64,000 nucleotides of DNA from Deltaproteobacteria bacterium (GTDB lineage: Bacteria; Desulfobacterota; Desulfobulbia; Desulfobulbales; Desulfocapsaceae), in contig JAPLJF010000026.1 of NCBI GenBank assembly GCA_026388715.1, forward strand, positions 124,001 to 188,000, in the 5' to 3' direction. A program made the translations under genes and the position numbers. The stretch's first letter is position 1. Every line of letters starts with the position of its first letter. Below the pieces are notes generated by a model that saw only the letters and a list, made by a program, of their open reading frames with translations, ran no database searches and had not been told where the DNA came from. Below are positions 37,441 through 45,932 of this stretch, piece by piece.

Positions 37441-38370
37441 TCATTGAAGACTTGAATCGATCTGCCGCTGGAGTATTACCAGGTTCGCCCGTTCTTTTGT
37501 CTTGGAAGCGAGATAGTCCTTCTTGTCCAGATCAAAAAGCTGCTTTCCGTAGCGGCTCGTAAGAGAGTACCATTCGCTGATTCTCATGCTGAAACGGCTT
37601 TCTTCGGGATAGCGCAACGTATTCATAAAGGACTGGATTGCGAAATAGGACCGGACCGCAGTGCGCTCGACCGCGCCGCGAGGCCCGCCGATATAGATGG
37701 GTTTGCTGTTTCTGTCTGTTCCAATCACCGTGAACCCTACCTTGTCCCGACCGAGCGTCGCAAAATAGATCTTTACCACCAGGCGAAGCGCAGCACTGTC
37801 GCTGTATGCATAACTGACGTGCACAAAAGTCTTTGCCCCGTCAACGGGCAGGGCCTCGAACCTCATCCTGTGGTCGCTCGTGCCGTAAGGGCCGGCGTCG
37901 GCATTGAGAGTGATATCCAGATACCCCTGTTGCTGAACAACGTTCCGGTAATCGAACTTGACTTGACGCGTGTCTTCCGGAGGTTGGTAGGTTTTTTTGC
38001 CTAGGAAAAAGGTGAGCTGCCATGCGCCAGCCAGTTCCCTGTTGGTGCATGCCTTGATATTGGGATGGAGGGATACGATATCGCACCAGTTTGCCGGAAC
38101 CTTGAGTGCTGTGGCAACGCTGCTGAAGGGATAATCAAAGATCCCGTAGACATCCACATGCACTGTGTTGTCTCGTTCAAAAGATTCCACCAGGAGAGGA
38201 GGGCCGGAACTGGATTTCTCCAATCTGGCCATGTTCCGGTGATAGGTATCGAGCAGGATTTCTGCGCCCTGCTGAGGACTTTCGACAGCTGAGGCGGAAC
38301 CGGCAGCAAGAATAATTAGAGCTGCGATCATCAACCGGAATAATTTCGGAATATTTCTGATCTTATCCAT
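37441..38370 (-). CDS. secreted START-like protein of unknown function
   Basis: A 309-residue protein with an N-terminal signal peptide (LFRLMIAALIILAAGSASA). The body contains FDYPFSSVATALKVPANWCDIVSLHPNIKAC, split over residues about 75-105, which resembles the beginning of a START/SRPBCC lipid-binding fold. Membrane-linked or periplasmic lipid binding is plausible but not shown. ATG at 38370 was chosen because it puts the signal peptide at the N-terminus. It lies 41 bases after the phospholipase-D-like lipoprotein gene, so the two are probably co-transcribed. Confidence 0.65.
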   Translation of the reverse strand: MDKIRNIPKLFRLMIAALIILAAGSASAVESPQQGAEILLDTYHRNMARLEKSSSGPPLLVESFERDNTVHVDVYGIFDYPFSSVATALKVPANWCDIVSLHPNIKACTNRELAGAWQLTFFLGKKTYQPPEDTRQVKFDYRNVVQQQGYLDITLNADAGPYGTSDHRMRFEALPVDGAKTFVHVSYAYSDSAALRLVVKIYFATLGRDKVGFTVIGTDRNSKPIYIGGPRGAVERTAVRSYFAIQSFMNTLRYPEESRFSMRISEWYSLTSRYGKQLFDLDKKDYLASKTKERANLVILQRQIDSSLQ

Positions 38371-38411
38371 CTGATTCACTTGCACTGTATGAAGCCACCA
38401 TTGACGCAACG

Positions 38412-39803
38412 TTACAACCAGCGGAAGAATAAATTTACAAACCACTCCCTGGCTCTGGGCAACAAAGGTCTTTTTTCCCATTCCTCCCATAGAATCTGTC
38501 TGGAATCCGCAAGGTCCCTGGCAAACATCTGCTCCATTTCGACGGCAAACTCGTGACTGAGGATAACCGCATTTACCTCGTCATTTTTTAATAAGCTCAA
38601 GAAATCCATGTTGGTTGAGCCGACTGTTGACCAGACCTCGTCAATCACTGCGGTTTTCGCGTGCAGGAGAGAGGTGTTGCGCTCGTATATCTTTACTCCC
38701 GACTGCAAGAGTTCGGAATAATGATACCTCTGTGCTTGTAATGCCAACTGAGAATCGGAAATTCCGGGGAGAATGATCTTAACGTCAACACCGCGCGCCG
38801 CAGCATCGGTCAGGGCCTTGACTATCTGATCGTCAGGGATGAAATAGGAATTTGTCATGTGAATCGAATGCTCGGCAAAGGAGATGGCCGACACATAGAC
38901 GATAAATGGGATCCTGTTGGTCTCTCCCGGGGTGCTGCCGACTACACGCACCAAGGATTTTCCCTCTTCTCTCAGGACTGGGAAATAGTTCCGTTCGGAA
39001 AGTTTCGGACCTTTCTGCTGCAGCCAGGTATCAAAAAAGAGCTTCTGGAATTCAGCCACGGTCGGGCCTTCAATTTGAACGTCTGTGTCACGCCAGTGAA
39101 TGGGTGCCTTTTCGTTTTGTTTCCGCCTGAGAGGGATGCTCGAATACACCTTGCTGATGTTGATTCCCCCGATAATGGCGACTTTGCCGTCGACTATTAA
39201 AATCTTGCGGTGGTCCCGGTGGGTCAGGTCCCATTCCTCCCCGGCCTTCAGTGGATTTATCGGATTGAATCCGACAATCTGAACTCCACCGTCGTGCAGG
39301 TGCTGGAAAAAAGAAGCGGGAGTATTCATACTGCCGACGCTGTCATAAATGAGATTTACCTGGACGCCTTCCGCCTGTTTTTGCAGCAACAGATCGGCAA
39401 ATTTGCGGCCTGTTTCATCATCTTCAATGATAAAAGTTTCCAGGTTGATATGGTCTTTGGCCTTCTCTATCGCCTTGAACATTGCGGCATAGGCAGCCTG
39501 ACCATCGGCGAGCAGAGTGACTTTGTTCCCCTTGGTCAGCGGGCTGTCGGTGATCGATTCTACCACGGCATTGTGGCGTTCCAGAATGTCCGTCGGGTCG
39601 GCAGATCGTTTCAGCCGTTCCATGATAGCCTTGCTTTTTTGGGGAGAGAGCAGCCCTTTGGACGAAACGATTTGCGGATGTTTCTGGGCAGTCGGCGCCT
39701 CGTCAATCATTTCAGAGACGTTCGGTAAGGTTGCACATCCATTGCAGATGCTCAAAATGGATGCAAGCAGACAGAACAGAAAGAAAGATTTGACGATTTT
39801 CAT
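38412..39803 (-). CDS. phospholipase D-family lipoprotein (cardiolipin synthase-like)
   Basis: A 463-residue protein with a lipoprotein signal (ILSICNGCATLPN, lipidated at the second cysteine if processed as usual). Two HKD motifs are complete: HRKILIVDGKVAIIGGIN near residue 200 and LHAKTAVIDEVWSTVGSTN near residue 380. This is the ClsC/ClsA-type layout that condenses phosphatidyl groups into cardiolipin, but without the two N-terminal membrane helices of ClsA. Together with the START-like neighbour it may handle lipids at the outer membrane or periplasmic face. This role is inferred. Confidence 0.85.
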   Translation of the reverse strand: MKIVKSFFLFCLLASILSICNGCATLPNVSEMIDEAPTAQKHPQIVSSKGLLSPQKSKAIMERLKRSADPTDILERHNAVVESITDSPLTKGNKVTLLADGQAAYAAMFKAIEKAKDHINLETFIIEDDETGRKFADLLLQKQAEGVQVNLIYDSVGSMNTPASFFQHLHDGGVQIVGFNPINPLKAGEEWDLTHRDHRKILIVDGKVAIIGGINISKVYSSIPLRRKQNEKAPIHWRDTDVQIEGPTVAEFQKLFFDTWLQQKGPKLSERNYFPVLREEGKSLVRVVGSTPGETNRIPFIVYVSAISFAEHSIHMTNSYFIPDDQIVKALTDAAARGVDVKIILPGISDSQLALQAQRYHYSELLQSGVKIYERNTSLLHAKTAVIDEVWSTVGSTNMDFLSLLKNDEVNAVILSHEFAVEMEQMFARDLADSRQILWEEWEKRPLLPRAREWFVNLFFRWL

Positions 39804-40028
39804 ATATTTATTTTATTACTTGATGAATGCGTGACGATTTTTGAGGCAGGGGTTCAGGACGACGAGATTCGGTGATACTGCATACCGGCCTTGTCTGTCT
39901 TGCTCTCGTTGCCAGTCAGGATGGGGTTTACTTCACCTGCCTTGTTCTATGAACATAAGGTGTCTTTCCCCGAAGTACAGGCAGATTTATAGAGAGAGTG
40001 ATTTTTTCTTTGCAAATTTTTCCTGGAT

Positions 40029-40682
40029 TCAGGAGTATGTCTGTCCGTCACACGTGGCTTTCAGTCCCTGCAGAAGGACAAAGCGTCCCAGGCATATAAC
40101 CTTGCAAGGGAATGAGGCGACAAATAAGGGGTTGTGGCAGAGTCCGCCCGAAAGGTAAACAGTTTCAGGGCTTCCCGCAAAGTTGTAGGCATTCAGGGCA
40201 ATCCCCTTGACAAATTTGGCAACTGCCTCTGCCTCGCTTGTGCCGTTGACTACCGCATCAAAGATATGACTCATGCCAAGAACCCCGCAGGTCACTGAAA
40301 ATGAGCTGTCAGGGACCTGCATAGTGGTAAAGTCAAGGTTATAGTACCTTTCCAGGAGTTCAATGGTAAACCCCATGGAGGCGCCGCATTCTGTGTTCCA
40401 ACCCATGTTTTTTATCTTGCCCTGATCGGAACGGATGAACTTGATATCCCGGCTGCCACAGTCGAGCAGGGTGTAGCTGTCAGCATTGATCAGGGCGCTG
40501 CCACCCCTGGCCAGGGCGGTGAGCTCATTGACATAATGGGTGGCATGTCGCTTGCCGTTATGGCCTGTGGCGAGATCAACCTTCAGGCCCTGGTCTAAAT
40601 CCTTGGTGGGGATGAGCTGAGGGGTAACGGTAGTCGTGTCCCAAAGCTTGCAGTATGAGGTCCCGAAGTCAGCAAGCAGCAT
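40029..40682 (-). CDS. BadF/HgdC-like [4Fe-4S] activator ATPase
   Basis: A 217-residue ASKHA ATPase. ADFGTSYCKLWD at the N-terminus is the first phosphate loop and LLDCGSRDIKFI the second. NTECGASMGF and VTCGVLGMSH match the positions where HgdC-type activators of 2-hydroxyacyl-CoA dehydratases carry the cysteines that bind a [4Fe-4S] cluster between two subunits (C99 and C132 here). Known members use ATP hydrolysis to deliver a low-potential electron to a partner enzyme. The ATG lies two bases after the preceding gene's stop, and that gene is the likely partner. Confidence 0.75.
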   Translation of the reverse strand: MLLADFGTSYCKLWDTTTVTPQLIPTKDLDQGLKVDLATGHNGKRHATHYVNELTALARGGSALINADSYTLLDCGSRDIKFIRSDQGKIKNMGWNTECGASMGFTIELLERYYNLDFTTMQVPDSSFSVTCGVLGMSHIFDAVVNGTSEAEAVAKFVKGIALNAYNFAGSPETVYLSGGLCHNPLFVASFPCKVICLGRFVLLQGLKATCDGQTYS

Positions 40683-40684
40683 AA

Positions 40685-41512
40685 TCAGAAGGTTGGCAGG
40701 TCGGAAGAGAGAAGACAAAAATCTGCTTTCTTGCTTTTTCTCCCCGTCTTTTGCAAGGTTGAAAGTTCAAGAAAGGCCTGGATCTTTGCCTTGGTACTGT
40801 TGCCGGCGGTGACATCGCAGTCCACATAGAGTCCATGGGGGTGTTTGCTGGCCAGATGTCTGGCCAGTGCGGTCTTGGCGCAGAAGGATTGGGCAAAAAA
40901 GACTGTGGGGATATCCGGGTTAACCGTCTCTTCCAGTCTCCGGTGGTCAGGAGTCTTATTCTCCATGCAGCGGGTCCAGCCATAGACATGGGTGGTCTCC
41001 GGGAAGAGGCTGAGCAGGGAAAAATCACGGGGCGGTACACCCCAGAATCCGGCGGTGGGGGCGCAGGCAGGCAGATTCGTGTAGGGCTTGGCCGATTGTA
41101 CTGACCTGGTGATAGCGCTGAGCTTATCGAGAAGAGGCATCCTGGCAGTGCAGAGTGGTGTGCCGAAATCTTTTCTGTCCTGATTTCTGGTCTTGATAAC
41201 AGTGGTCTCGGGAAGGATATCCTCAAGGATGGTGGCGGTATGCAGGGCGCAGTCGCATTTTCCCGGACCTACGTCAATATAGATGTAATCGGGCTTCAGG
41301 CTGAGGGCGTTGATCACCGCAGTGCGCAGGATGGCACAAAAGACCCGGGGCAGAAAGGATGAGGCCAACTCAATATCCCTTTTAACAAGAGGCTCATCCA
41401 GGTCAAAGATCGTATCGCCATTCGCCTCGAGTTCTTTGATGATTGTAAGTGGTGGGATACCAACAATACCGATCCGTCTGCCGATCTGTGTTTCCTGTGG
41501 GCAATTGCTCAT
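40685..41512 (-). CDS. Cys-rich protein of unknown function, partner of the activator ATPase
   Basis: I do not recognise this 275-residue protein. It has at least nine cysteines, many in short motifs (GKCDCALHT, PACAPTAGFWG, YGWTRCMEN, AQSFCAKT, VDCDVTAG), which suggests binding of an iron-sulfur cluster. By gene order it could be the target of the adjacent activator ATPase, comparable to a small dehydratase-like subunit. The ATG at 41512 lies seven bases after the lptG stop, so it is probably transcribed with lptG. A longer frame upstream overlaps lptG and was not used. Confidence 0.6.
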   Translation of the reverse strand: MSNCPQETQIGRRIGIVGIPPLTIIKELEANGDTIFDLDEPLVKRDIELASSFLPRVFCAILRTAVINALSLKPDYIYIDVGPGKCDCALHTATILEDILPETTVIKTRNQDRKDFGTPLCTARMPLLDKLSAITRSVQSAKPYTNLPACAPTAGFWGVPPRDFSLLSLFPETTHVYGWTRCMENKTPDHRRLEETVNPDIPTVFFAQSFCAKTALARHLASKHPHGLYVDCDVTAGNSTKAKIQAFLELSTLQKTGRKSKKADFCLLSSDLPTF

Positions 41513-41519
41513 GTCGGGA

Positions 41520-42608
41520 TCAGTTGTTTTGTTTGTGCAGGAGAAAGAGTCCGGCGCCACCAAAAAGAAGATGGATAATGACCGCTGCCAGCAAGGGATT
41601 GATATAATCAGCCCGGGCCAGCGATTGCAAGGCTCCCCAGAGGCCCCAGGCCACAAAGGCCAGTCCGCAGCTTGCGGGAATGGCGATGGAAAGATCGCGC
41701 CCCCATTTCTTATATGAAATGAGAAGCACCGGCAGGCCAAGCAGCAGCAAAGGCAGGCCGAGCAGGGAGTAGGAAATGCGGCTGTAAAAGTCTGCCCATG
41801 CCTTGACCTTATCTTCCTGCATTCGTTGCTTGTGGATTCGTTGATAGAGAGCGGTTATGGAAAGTTCAGAGGCCTCATATTCCGGGACAAAAAAATCAGC
41901 GGGAGTCTCGGGCAGGGAAATTTTTTTCTCGGTAAAGAGGGTGGTCTGGTAGGTACCTTCCCCTGTGCGAACCTGGGTCTGGCCGTTATGGAAGACCCAT
42001 TCCGGATCTTTCCATTCAGCAGATTCGGCGCTGATCAAGGTATTCAGGTTGTACGGTTCTGTCCAGCTTGAGTAGGAAAAATTGAGAAAGGCGGCCTGGC
42101 GCGGATTAGGTCTGGCAAAGGAGTAGAAACCATCATGGCCTTTGTAGTAGTAGCGACCGTTGCGGAAAATTCCCAGTGGAACCATGCCTTTTACGTTTTC
42201 GAACCAGATCGTATTGGTGCTGGAAATGGTTGCCGGAAGCAGCCATTGGGCCATGATGAGAAAAAGCAGGGTGCCGAGCAACCCTCCGGTGAGCACCGGT
42301 TTGATAATGGCACGAAGTGGAATGCCACTGGCCATGAGCGCGGTTAATTCATGGTGATGATTGAGCAGACCTATGGTAATAACCCCTGAGAGCAGGATAA
42401 GTACCGGGCCAAGTTGGTCAATGATAAAGGGGATGCTGAGGAGAAAAAATTTAAAGACCAGGCTCAGCGGTTTACCGGCCTCCATAAATTTATCTATCTT
42501 CTCAAAAAAATCGATGAGGATATAGATGGCGGCAAAGCCAGCGGCAACGGTGCCAAAGATCCTGATAAACTGGGTCAGTATGTAGCGGTTTAATAACAAC
42601 AAGATCAA
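41520..42608 (-). CDS. lptG: LPS export permease LptG/LptF family
   Basis: A 362-residue permease that together with its paralogue and LptB extracts lipopolysaccharide from the inner membrane. It has three N-terminal and three C-terminal transmembrane helices flanking a periplasmic beta-jellyroll (about 115-265). LNRYILTQFIRIFGTV at the start and LTALMASGIP in the cytoplasmic coupling loop are typical of YjgP/YjgQ proteins. The start is a TTG at 42608 or 42602; AGGA fits the second better. No lptF paralogue is in the window. Confidence 0.88.
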   Translation of the reverse strand: MILLLLNRYILTQFIRIFGTVAAGFAAIYILIDFFEKIDKFMEAGKPLSLVFKFFLLSIPFIIDQLGPVLILLSGVITIGLLNHHHELTALMASGIPLRAIIKPVLTGGLLGTLLFLIMAQWLLPATISSTNTIWFENVKGMVPLGIFRNGRYYYKGHDGFYSFARPNPRQAAFLNFSYSSWTEPYNLNTLISAESAEWKDPEWVFHNGQTQVRTGEGTYQTTLFTEKKISLPETPADFFVPEYEASELSITALYQRIHKQRMQEDKVKAWADFYSRISYSLLGLPLLLLGLPVLLISYKKWGRDLSIAIPASCGLAFVAWGLWGALQSLARADYINPLLAAVIIHLLFGGAGLFLLHKQNN

Positions 42609-42618
42609 TCCTATTTTT

Positions 42619-42767
42619 GATGACGTCGTAAAAAGACCCGAAAACGGCGTTGCGGCGCTCCTTCGTCACTGCGGCGTAGCCAAAAGTACGCCGCATCCAC
42701 AGTCATCGGAGTATCGCAAGCTCGCTTACCTGTGCGCCTTGTCTTTGGGCCTTTTTACTTAGCCATC
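42619..42767. repeat. GATGGC palindromic repeat, copy 1
   Basis: A 149-base element starting GATGACGTCGTAAAAAG and ending CTTTTTACTTAGCCATC. Outer arms GTAAAAAG/CTTTTTAC pair perfectly, and an inner hairpin GCGGCGTA/TACGCCGC is also perfect. Arms differ from other copies but keep pairing. It begins 11 bases upstream of the lptG start, and copy 1 is longer than the others owing to an insertion around 42700-42730. Confidence 0.85.
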
Positions 42768-42882
42768 CGTTTGATGATTTTTGCGTCCTTTTTATTATAT
42801 GGTATTCTCTTCTTTATTGACATTAGGTACCATTATCCAGGGCTCTCGTCAAGGAGAAGGCAGGGATAGACCTGTGAGTTTT

Positions 42883-42984
42883 CAGGGGTCGTTAAGAAAT
42901 AACCACTACGATTGTATCTATTTCTTTATGGCCCCTTATGCCGTTGATAACATTGAAATGTAGAAATTATTTTTGAACGACGGC
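42883..42984 (-). repeat. CGGCATAAGG hairpin element, full-length copy C
   Basis: A 102-base copy in reverse orientation. Read on the - strand it begins GCCGTCGTTCAAAAATAAT, contains CGGCATAAGG and ends with a hairpin of arms AGGGGCCATAAAGAAAT and ATTTCTTAACGACCCCT. It ends about 30 bases upstream of the 43014 start codon. Confidence 0.8.
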
Positions 42985-43013
42985 TTAGCAATGAGAGAAA
43001 GAAGGAAAACACC

Positions 43014-44708
43014 ATGCCCGTAAGAAAGATGACCCCTTTTGTGCTTCCTGTCCCGGTGACGGCGGATCAGCCCAGTTTGCAGGATAATACAGCTGATCTT
43101 GATCGTCTGCGGCACGCCCTCGGTCTGAAATTGCTTGCCGTGGATACCGCAGGAGGCGCGCTCGGGGTGCGCCCGCTGGAGATCCCTTTTGCCCGGATTG
43201 TGCCGCTGTGCAGACGCTTTCGTCAGGCGGGTTTTTCCGGGGTTGCCCTGGTCAATGATCTCCCGGACAGATGGGTGCTGGCCGATTTTTTGCCTCAATC
43301 GCCGGGCCGGCTCCCGGCCATGGCCCTTGATCTGGGTACCACCCATCTGGAGGCGACCCTGGTGGATCTGTTGACGGGCCAGGTCCTTTTTTCCGCCGGG
43401 CGCGAAAACAGCCAGATCGAGTATGGGGCCGATATCCTCAGCCGCATCCATCAGGCCACCAGCGTCAGGAGGCAGATGCGCGAGGTGGTGGACCTCTCTT
43501 TTCTCGATCCTGGTCTTGCGGTCCTGCAGCAGAGTATCGTTGCCTGTATCAATGCCCTGATAGTTGAACTCGCCTCCGGCAGCGGGGTCGCTGCCGAGGA
43601 TATCCGGGCCCTGTCCGTATCCGGCAATACCACCATGACCCATCTCCTTCTTGGCCTTGATCCTTTTCATATCTGCCGGGAACCCTATATCCCCATGGTC
43701 AATGTCATTGAGCCCATGGAGAGCCGGGAGCTTGGGCTGATTCTGCACGAGGCCGCCCCGGTATGGATTATGCCCTCCGCCGGCAGTTATTTCGGCGGCG
43801 ATCTGATCTCCGGCATTCTGGCCTCGGGTCTGGCTGCAACCGAGCAGACCCGCATGCTGATCGACGTCGGCACCAATGCCGAGGTGGTGCTGGGAAATCG
43901 CGACTGGCTGATTGCCTGTGCCGGGGCTGCCGGTCCGGCGCTTGAAGGCGGGGTGGCCCGGATGGGGATGCGGGCCGCCCCTGGCGCCATTGACTTTGTT
44001 TCTCTCGATCCTGAGACCTATGCCCTGGAGGTGAGGACCATTGGCGGGGCGCCGGCACGTGGCCTCTGTGGCTCCGGCCTGATTGATCTCGTGGCCTCGC
44101 TTTATCTGGCCCGGATCATTGATATCCGGGGAAAATTCAGGGACCCGGATCAGGAAAGCGATCCGGCTCGTGCGGCCTTTATGCGGGAGCGGCTGGTGGA
44201 GCGCGATGGACAGCGGGCCTTTGTCGTGGTGACGGCCGAGGCCGGCGATGGTGACGAGGTGCTGCTGGAACAGATTGATCTGGACGCGATGATCCGCTCC
44301 AAGGCCGCCATGTATGCGGTCCTGGCCACTCTCGTAGGTCAGGTGGGGCTTGCCTTTGAAGATCTGGCGGAGATCTGTGTCGCCGGCGCCTTCGGCAATC
44401 ACATCAATCCGCAGCGGGCAATAACCCTGGGGATGCTCCCGGATCTCGATCTGTCGGTCTATCGGGCCATCGGCAACAGTTCGCTCCAGGGGGCCGAGCA
44501 GGTTCTGTTTTCGCGTTCAGCCCGCCAGGAGTGTCTGGATATTGTCTCGAAAATCACCTATGTCGAATTGAACGTAAACCAGGATTTCATGATTCGTTTC
44601 TCCGGGGCGCGCTTTATCCCTCATACCGATCCCACGCTTTTTCCTTCGGTTCCGCTGTTTGCAGAACAGGAAGAAGGAGCGGCAGAGAGTCTCAAGACCA
44701 AAGGTTGA
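43014..44708 (+). CDS. RACo-like ASKHA protein (DUF4445) lacking the ferredoxin domain
   Basis: A 564-residue protein related to reductive activators of corrinoid proteins. The ASKHA core begins near residue 103 with MALDLGTTHLEATLVDL, followed by SVSGNTTMTHLLLGLDP, MLIDVGTNAEVVLGN, GAAGPALEGGVARMGMRA and GLCGSGLIDLVAS, all typical of DUF4445. Known RACo proteins start with a plant-type [2Fe-2S] domain and a linker; here only about 100 unrelated residues precede the core and no 2Fe-2S cysteine pattern is seen. It may need a separate ferredoxin. The gene is richer in GC than its flanks. Confidence 0.82.
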   Translation: MPVRKMTPFVLPVPVTADQPSLQDNTADLDRLRHALGLKLLAVDTAGGALGVRPLEIPFARIVPLCRRFRQAGFSGVALVNDLPDRWVLADFLPQSPGRLPAMALDLGTTHLEATLVDLLTGQVLFSAGRENSQIEYGADILSRIHQATSVRRQMREVVDLSFLDPGLAVLQQSIVACINALIVELASGSGVAAEDIRALSVSGNTTMTHLLLGLDPFHICREPYIPMVNVIEPMESRELGLILHEAAPVWIMPSAGSYFGGDLISGILASGLAATEQTRMLIDVGTNAEVVLGNRDWLIACAGAAGPALEGGVARMGMRAAPGAIDFVSLDPETYALEVRTIGGAPARGLCGSGLIDLVASLYLARIIDIRGKFRDPDQESDPARAAFMRERLVERDGQRAFVVVTAEAGDGDEVLLEQIDLDAMIRSKAAMYAVLATLVGQVGLAFEDLAEICVAGAFGNHINPQRAITLGMLPDLDLSVYRAIGNSSLQGAEQVLFSRSARQECLDIVSKITYVELNVNQDFMIRFSGARFIPHTDPTLFPSVPLFAEQEEGAAESLKTKG

Positions 44709-44797
44709 GAGGGCTGGCGTCACTGTGTGCCAAGCTTGCTTTCCTGTTTAGTGGTTGCTATAGTGGAATGGATTCGTTGGTATTCAGGGAGCCTTGA

Positions 44798-45898
44798 GTG
44801 CATGACAGCGGAAAAATGAATGGTTTGACAATCTGCATAAAAAATTACAGTCTTTATGAGACTGAATATATTGAAATGGCGATAAAGCAAAAAAAAGGCA
44901 CTGCGGCTCCTGTTGTGAGTGCCTGTCACAGAACGGCCAAAGAACGTTTGCAGGGATTCTGGAATGTTTTTGAAAAAGAGGATGACGTCCTGGTCTGTAT
45001 CAATGCCGATCCCGATGCCCTGGCCTGTGCCATGGCGATTAAGCAGCTGCTCCGCTACCGGGTAAAAACAGTTGTAATCGCCCACCCCAATGAGATCCGG
45101 CGTCTGAACAATATCGCCATGGTTCAACGTCTGAAGATCCCTCTGGAACGATGGAATAATCTCAAACTTGACGCCTTCAGTAAAAAAGTGCTGGTTGATT
45201 CGCAACCAATCCATCTTCCCTGCTTTGAGAAGGTCAAATTTGATGCCGTAATTGACCATCATCCGCTTGCCGGCGAGTGTCAGGCTGGGTTTGTTGATAT
45301 CCGTCCCGATTATGGCGCTGCCTCCTCCATGCTTGTGGAGTATCTGCGTGCGGCCGGCATCAAGCCCACTGTGGCCACGGCCACCGCTCTCTTTTACGGG
45401 ATCAAGGTGGATACCCGGAACTTTGAGAAAAAATCCCGTCTCTCTGACGGGATCTCGTTTCGTTATATCTTTACCCTTGCCAATAGAGATCTGGTCAGAA
45501 AGCTGGAGCTTACCGATCTCAGGCGTTCTGAACTCAAGTATTTTTCTACCGGACTGGCAGAGCTGAAATATTCAAAACGGCGCTTATATTCCCATGTCGG
45601 CAAGGTCCGCAGTCCTGATGTCCTGGTGATGATTGCTGATTTTCTCAATCATGTCGGTGAGGTGGACTGGGTCTTTGTCTCGGGAATCCACGGTGAGCGC
45701 CTGATTGTGATCTTTCGTTGTGACGGCTACCGAAAAAATGCGGGGAAACTGGCCACGCGCATCTTTGGCACATTGGGGTCAGCAGGCGGGCATAAAGAAG
45801 CGGCCCGGGCCGAGGTTCCCTTGAAGAATCTGGAGATAGAAGATCAGGGGTTTACCACTCTGACCCTCAAACGATTGACCACTCGTCATATGAAGTAG
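44798..45898 (+). CDS. DHH/DHHA1-family phosphoesterase
   Basis: A 366-residue protein with the NrnA-type layout. The DHH domain shows INADPDALACAMAIKQLL (residues about 68-85), VDSQP, VIDHHPLAG and VDTRNFEKK. The DHHA1 domain ends with GGHKEAARAEVPL. Relatives degrade nanoRNAs, pAp or cyclic dinucleotides; the exact substrate is open. Here the usual first motif D-x-D-x-D-A reads N-A-D-P-D-A, which still supplies ligands. The GTG at 44798 is favoured by AGGGAG six bases upstream; ATG at 44816 is the alternative. Confidence 0.85.
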   Translation: MHDSGKMNGLTICIKNYSLYETEYIEMAIKQKKGTAAPVVSACHRTAKERLQGFWNVFEKEDDVLVCINADPDALACAMAIKQLLRYRVKTVVIAHPNEIRRLNNIAMVQRLKIPLERWNNLKLDAFSKKVLVDSQPIHLPCFEKVKFDAVIDHHPLAGECQAGFVDIRPDYGAASSMLVEYLRAAGIKPTVATATALFYGIKVDTRNFEKKSRLSDGISFRYIFTLANRDLVRKLELTDLRRSELKYFSTGLAELKYSKRRLYSHVGKVRSPDVLVMIADFLNHVGEVDWVFVSGIHGERLIVIFRCDGYRKNAGKLATRIFGTLGSAGGHKEAARAEVPLKNLEIEDQGFTTLTLKRLTTRHMK

Positions 45899-45932
45899 AA
45901 AACAACCGCTTCTTTCCTTTCAAGGGAGACAT

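Noticed and set aside
37273-37562. 97-residue + strand frame after mtfA
   Set aside because: It overlaps the end of the - strand START-like gene, has no ribosome-binding site and no resemblance to a known family.
42936-44402. 488-residue frame on the - strand opposite the RACo-like gene
   Set aside because: Antisense of a GC-rich gene, with no recognisable domain and Gly/His/Arg-rich composition.
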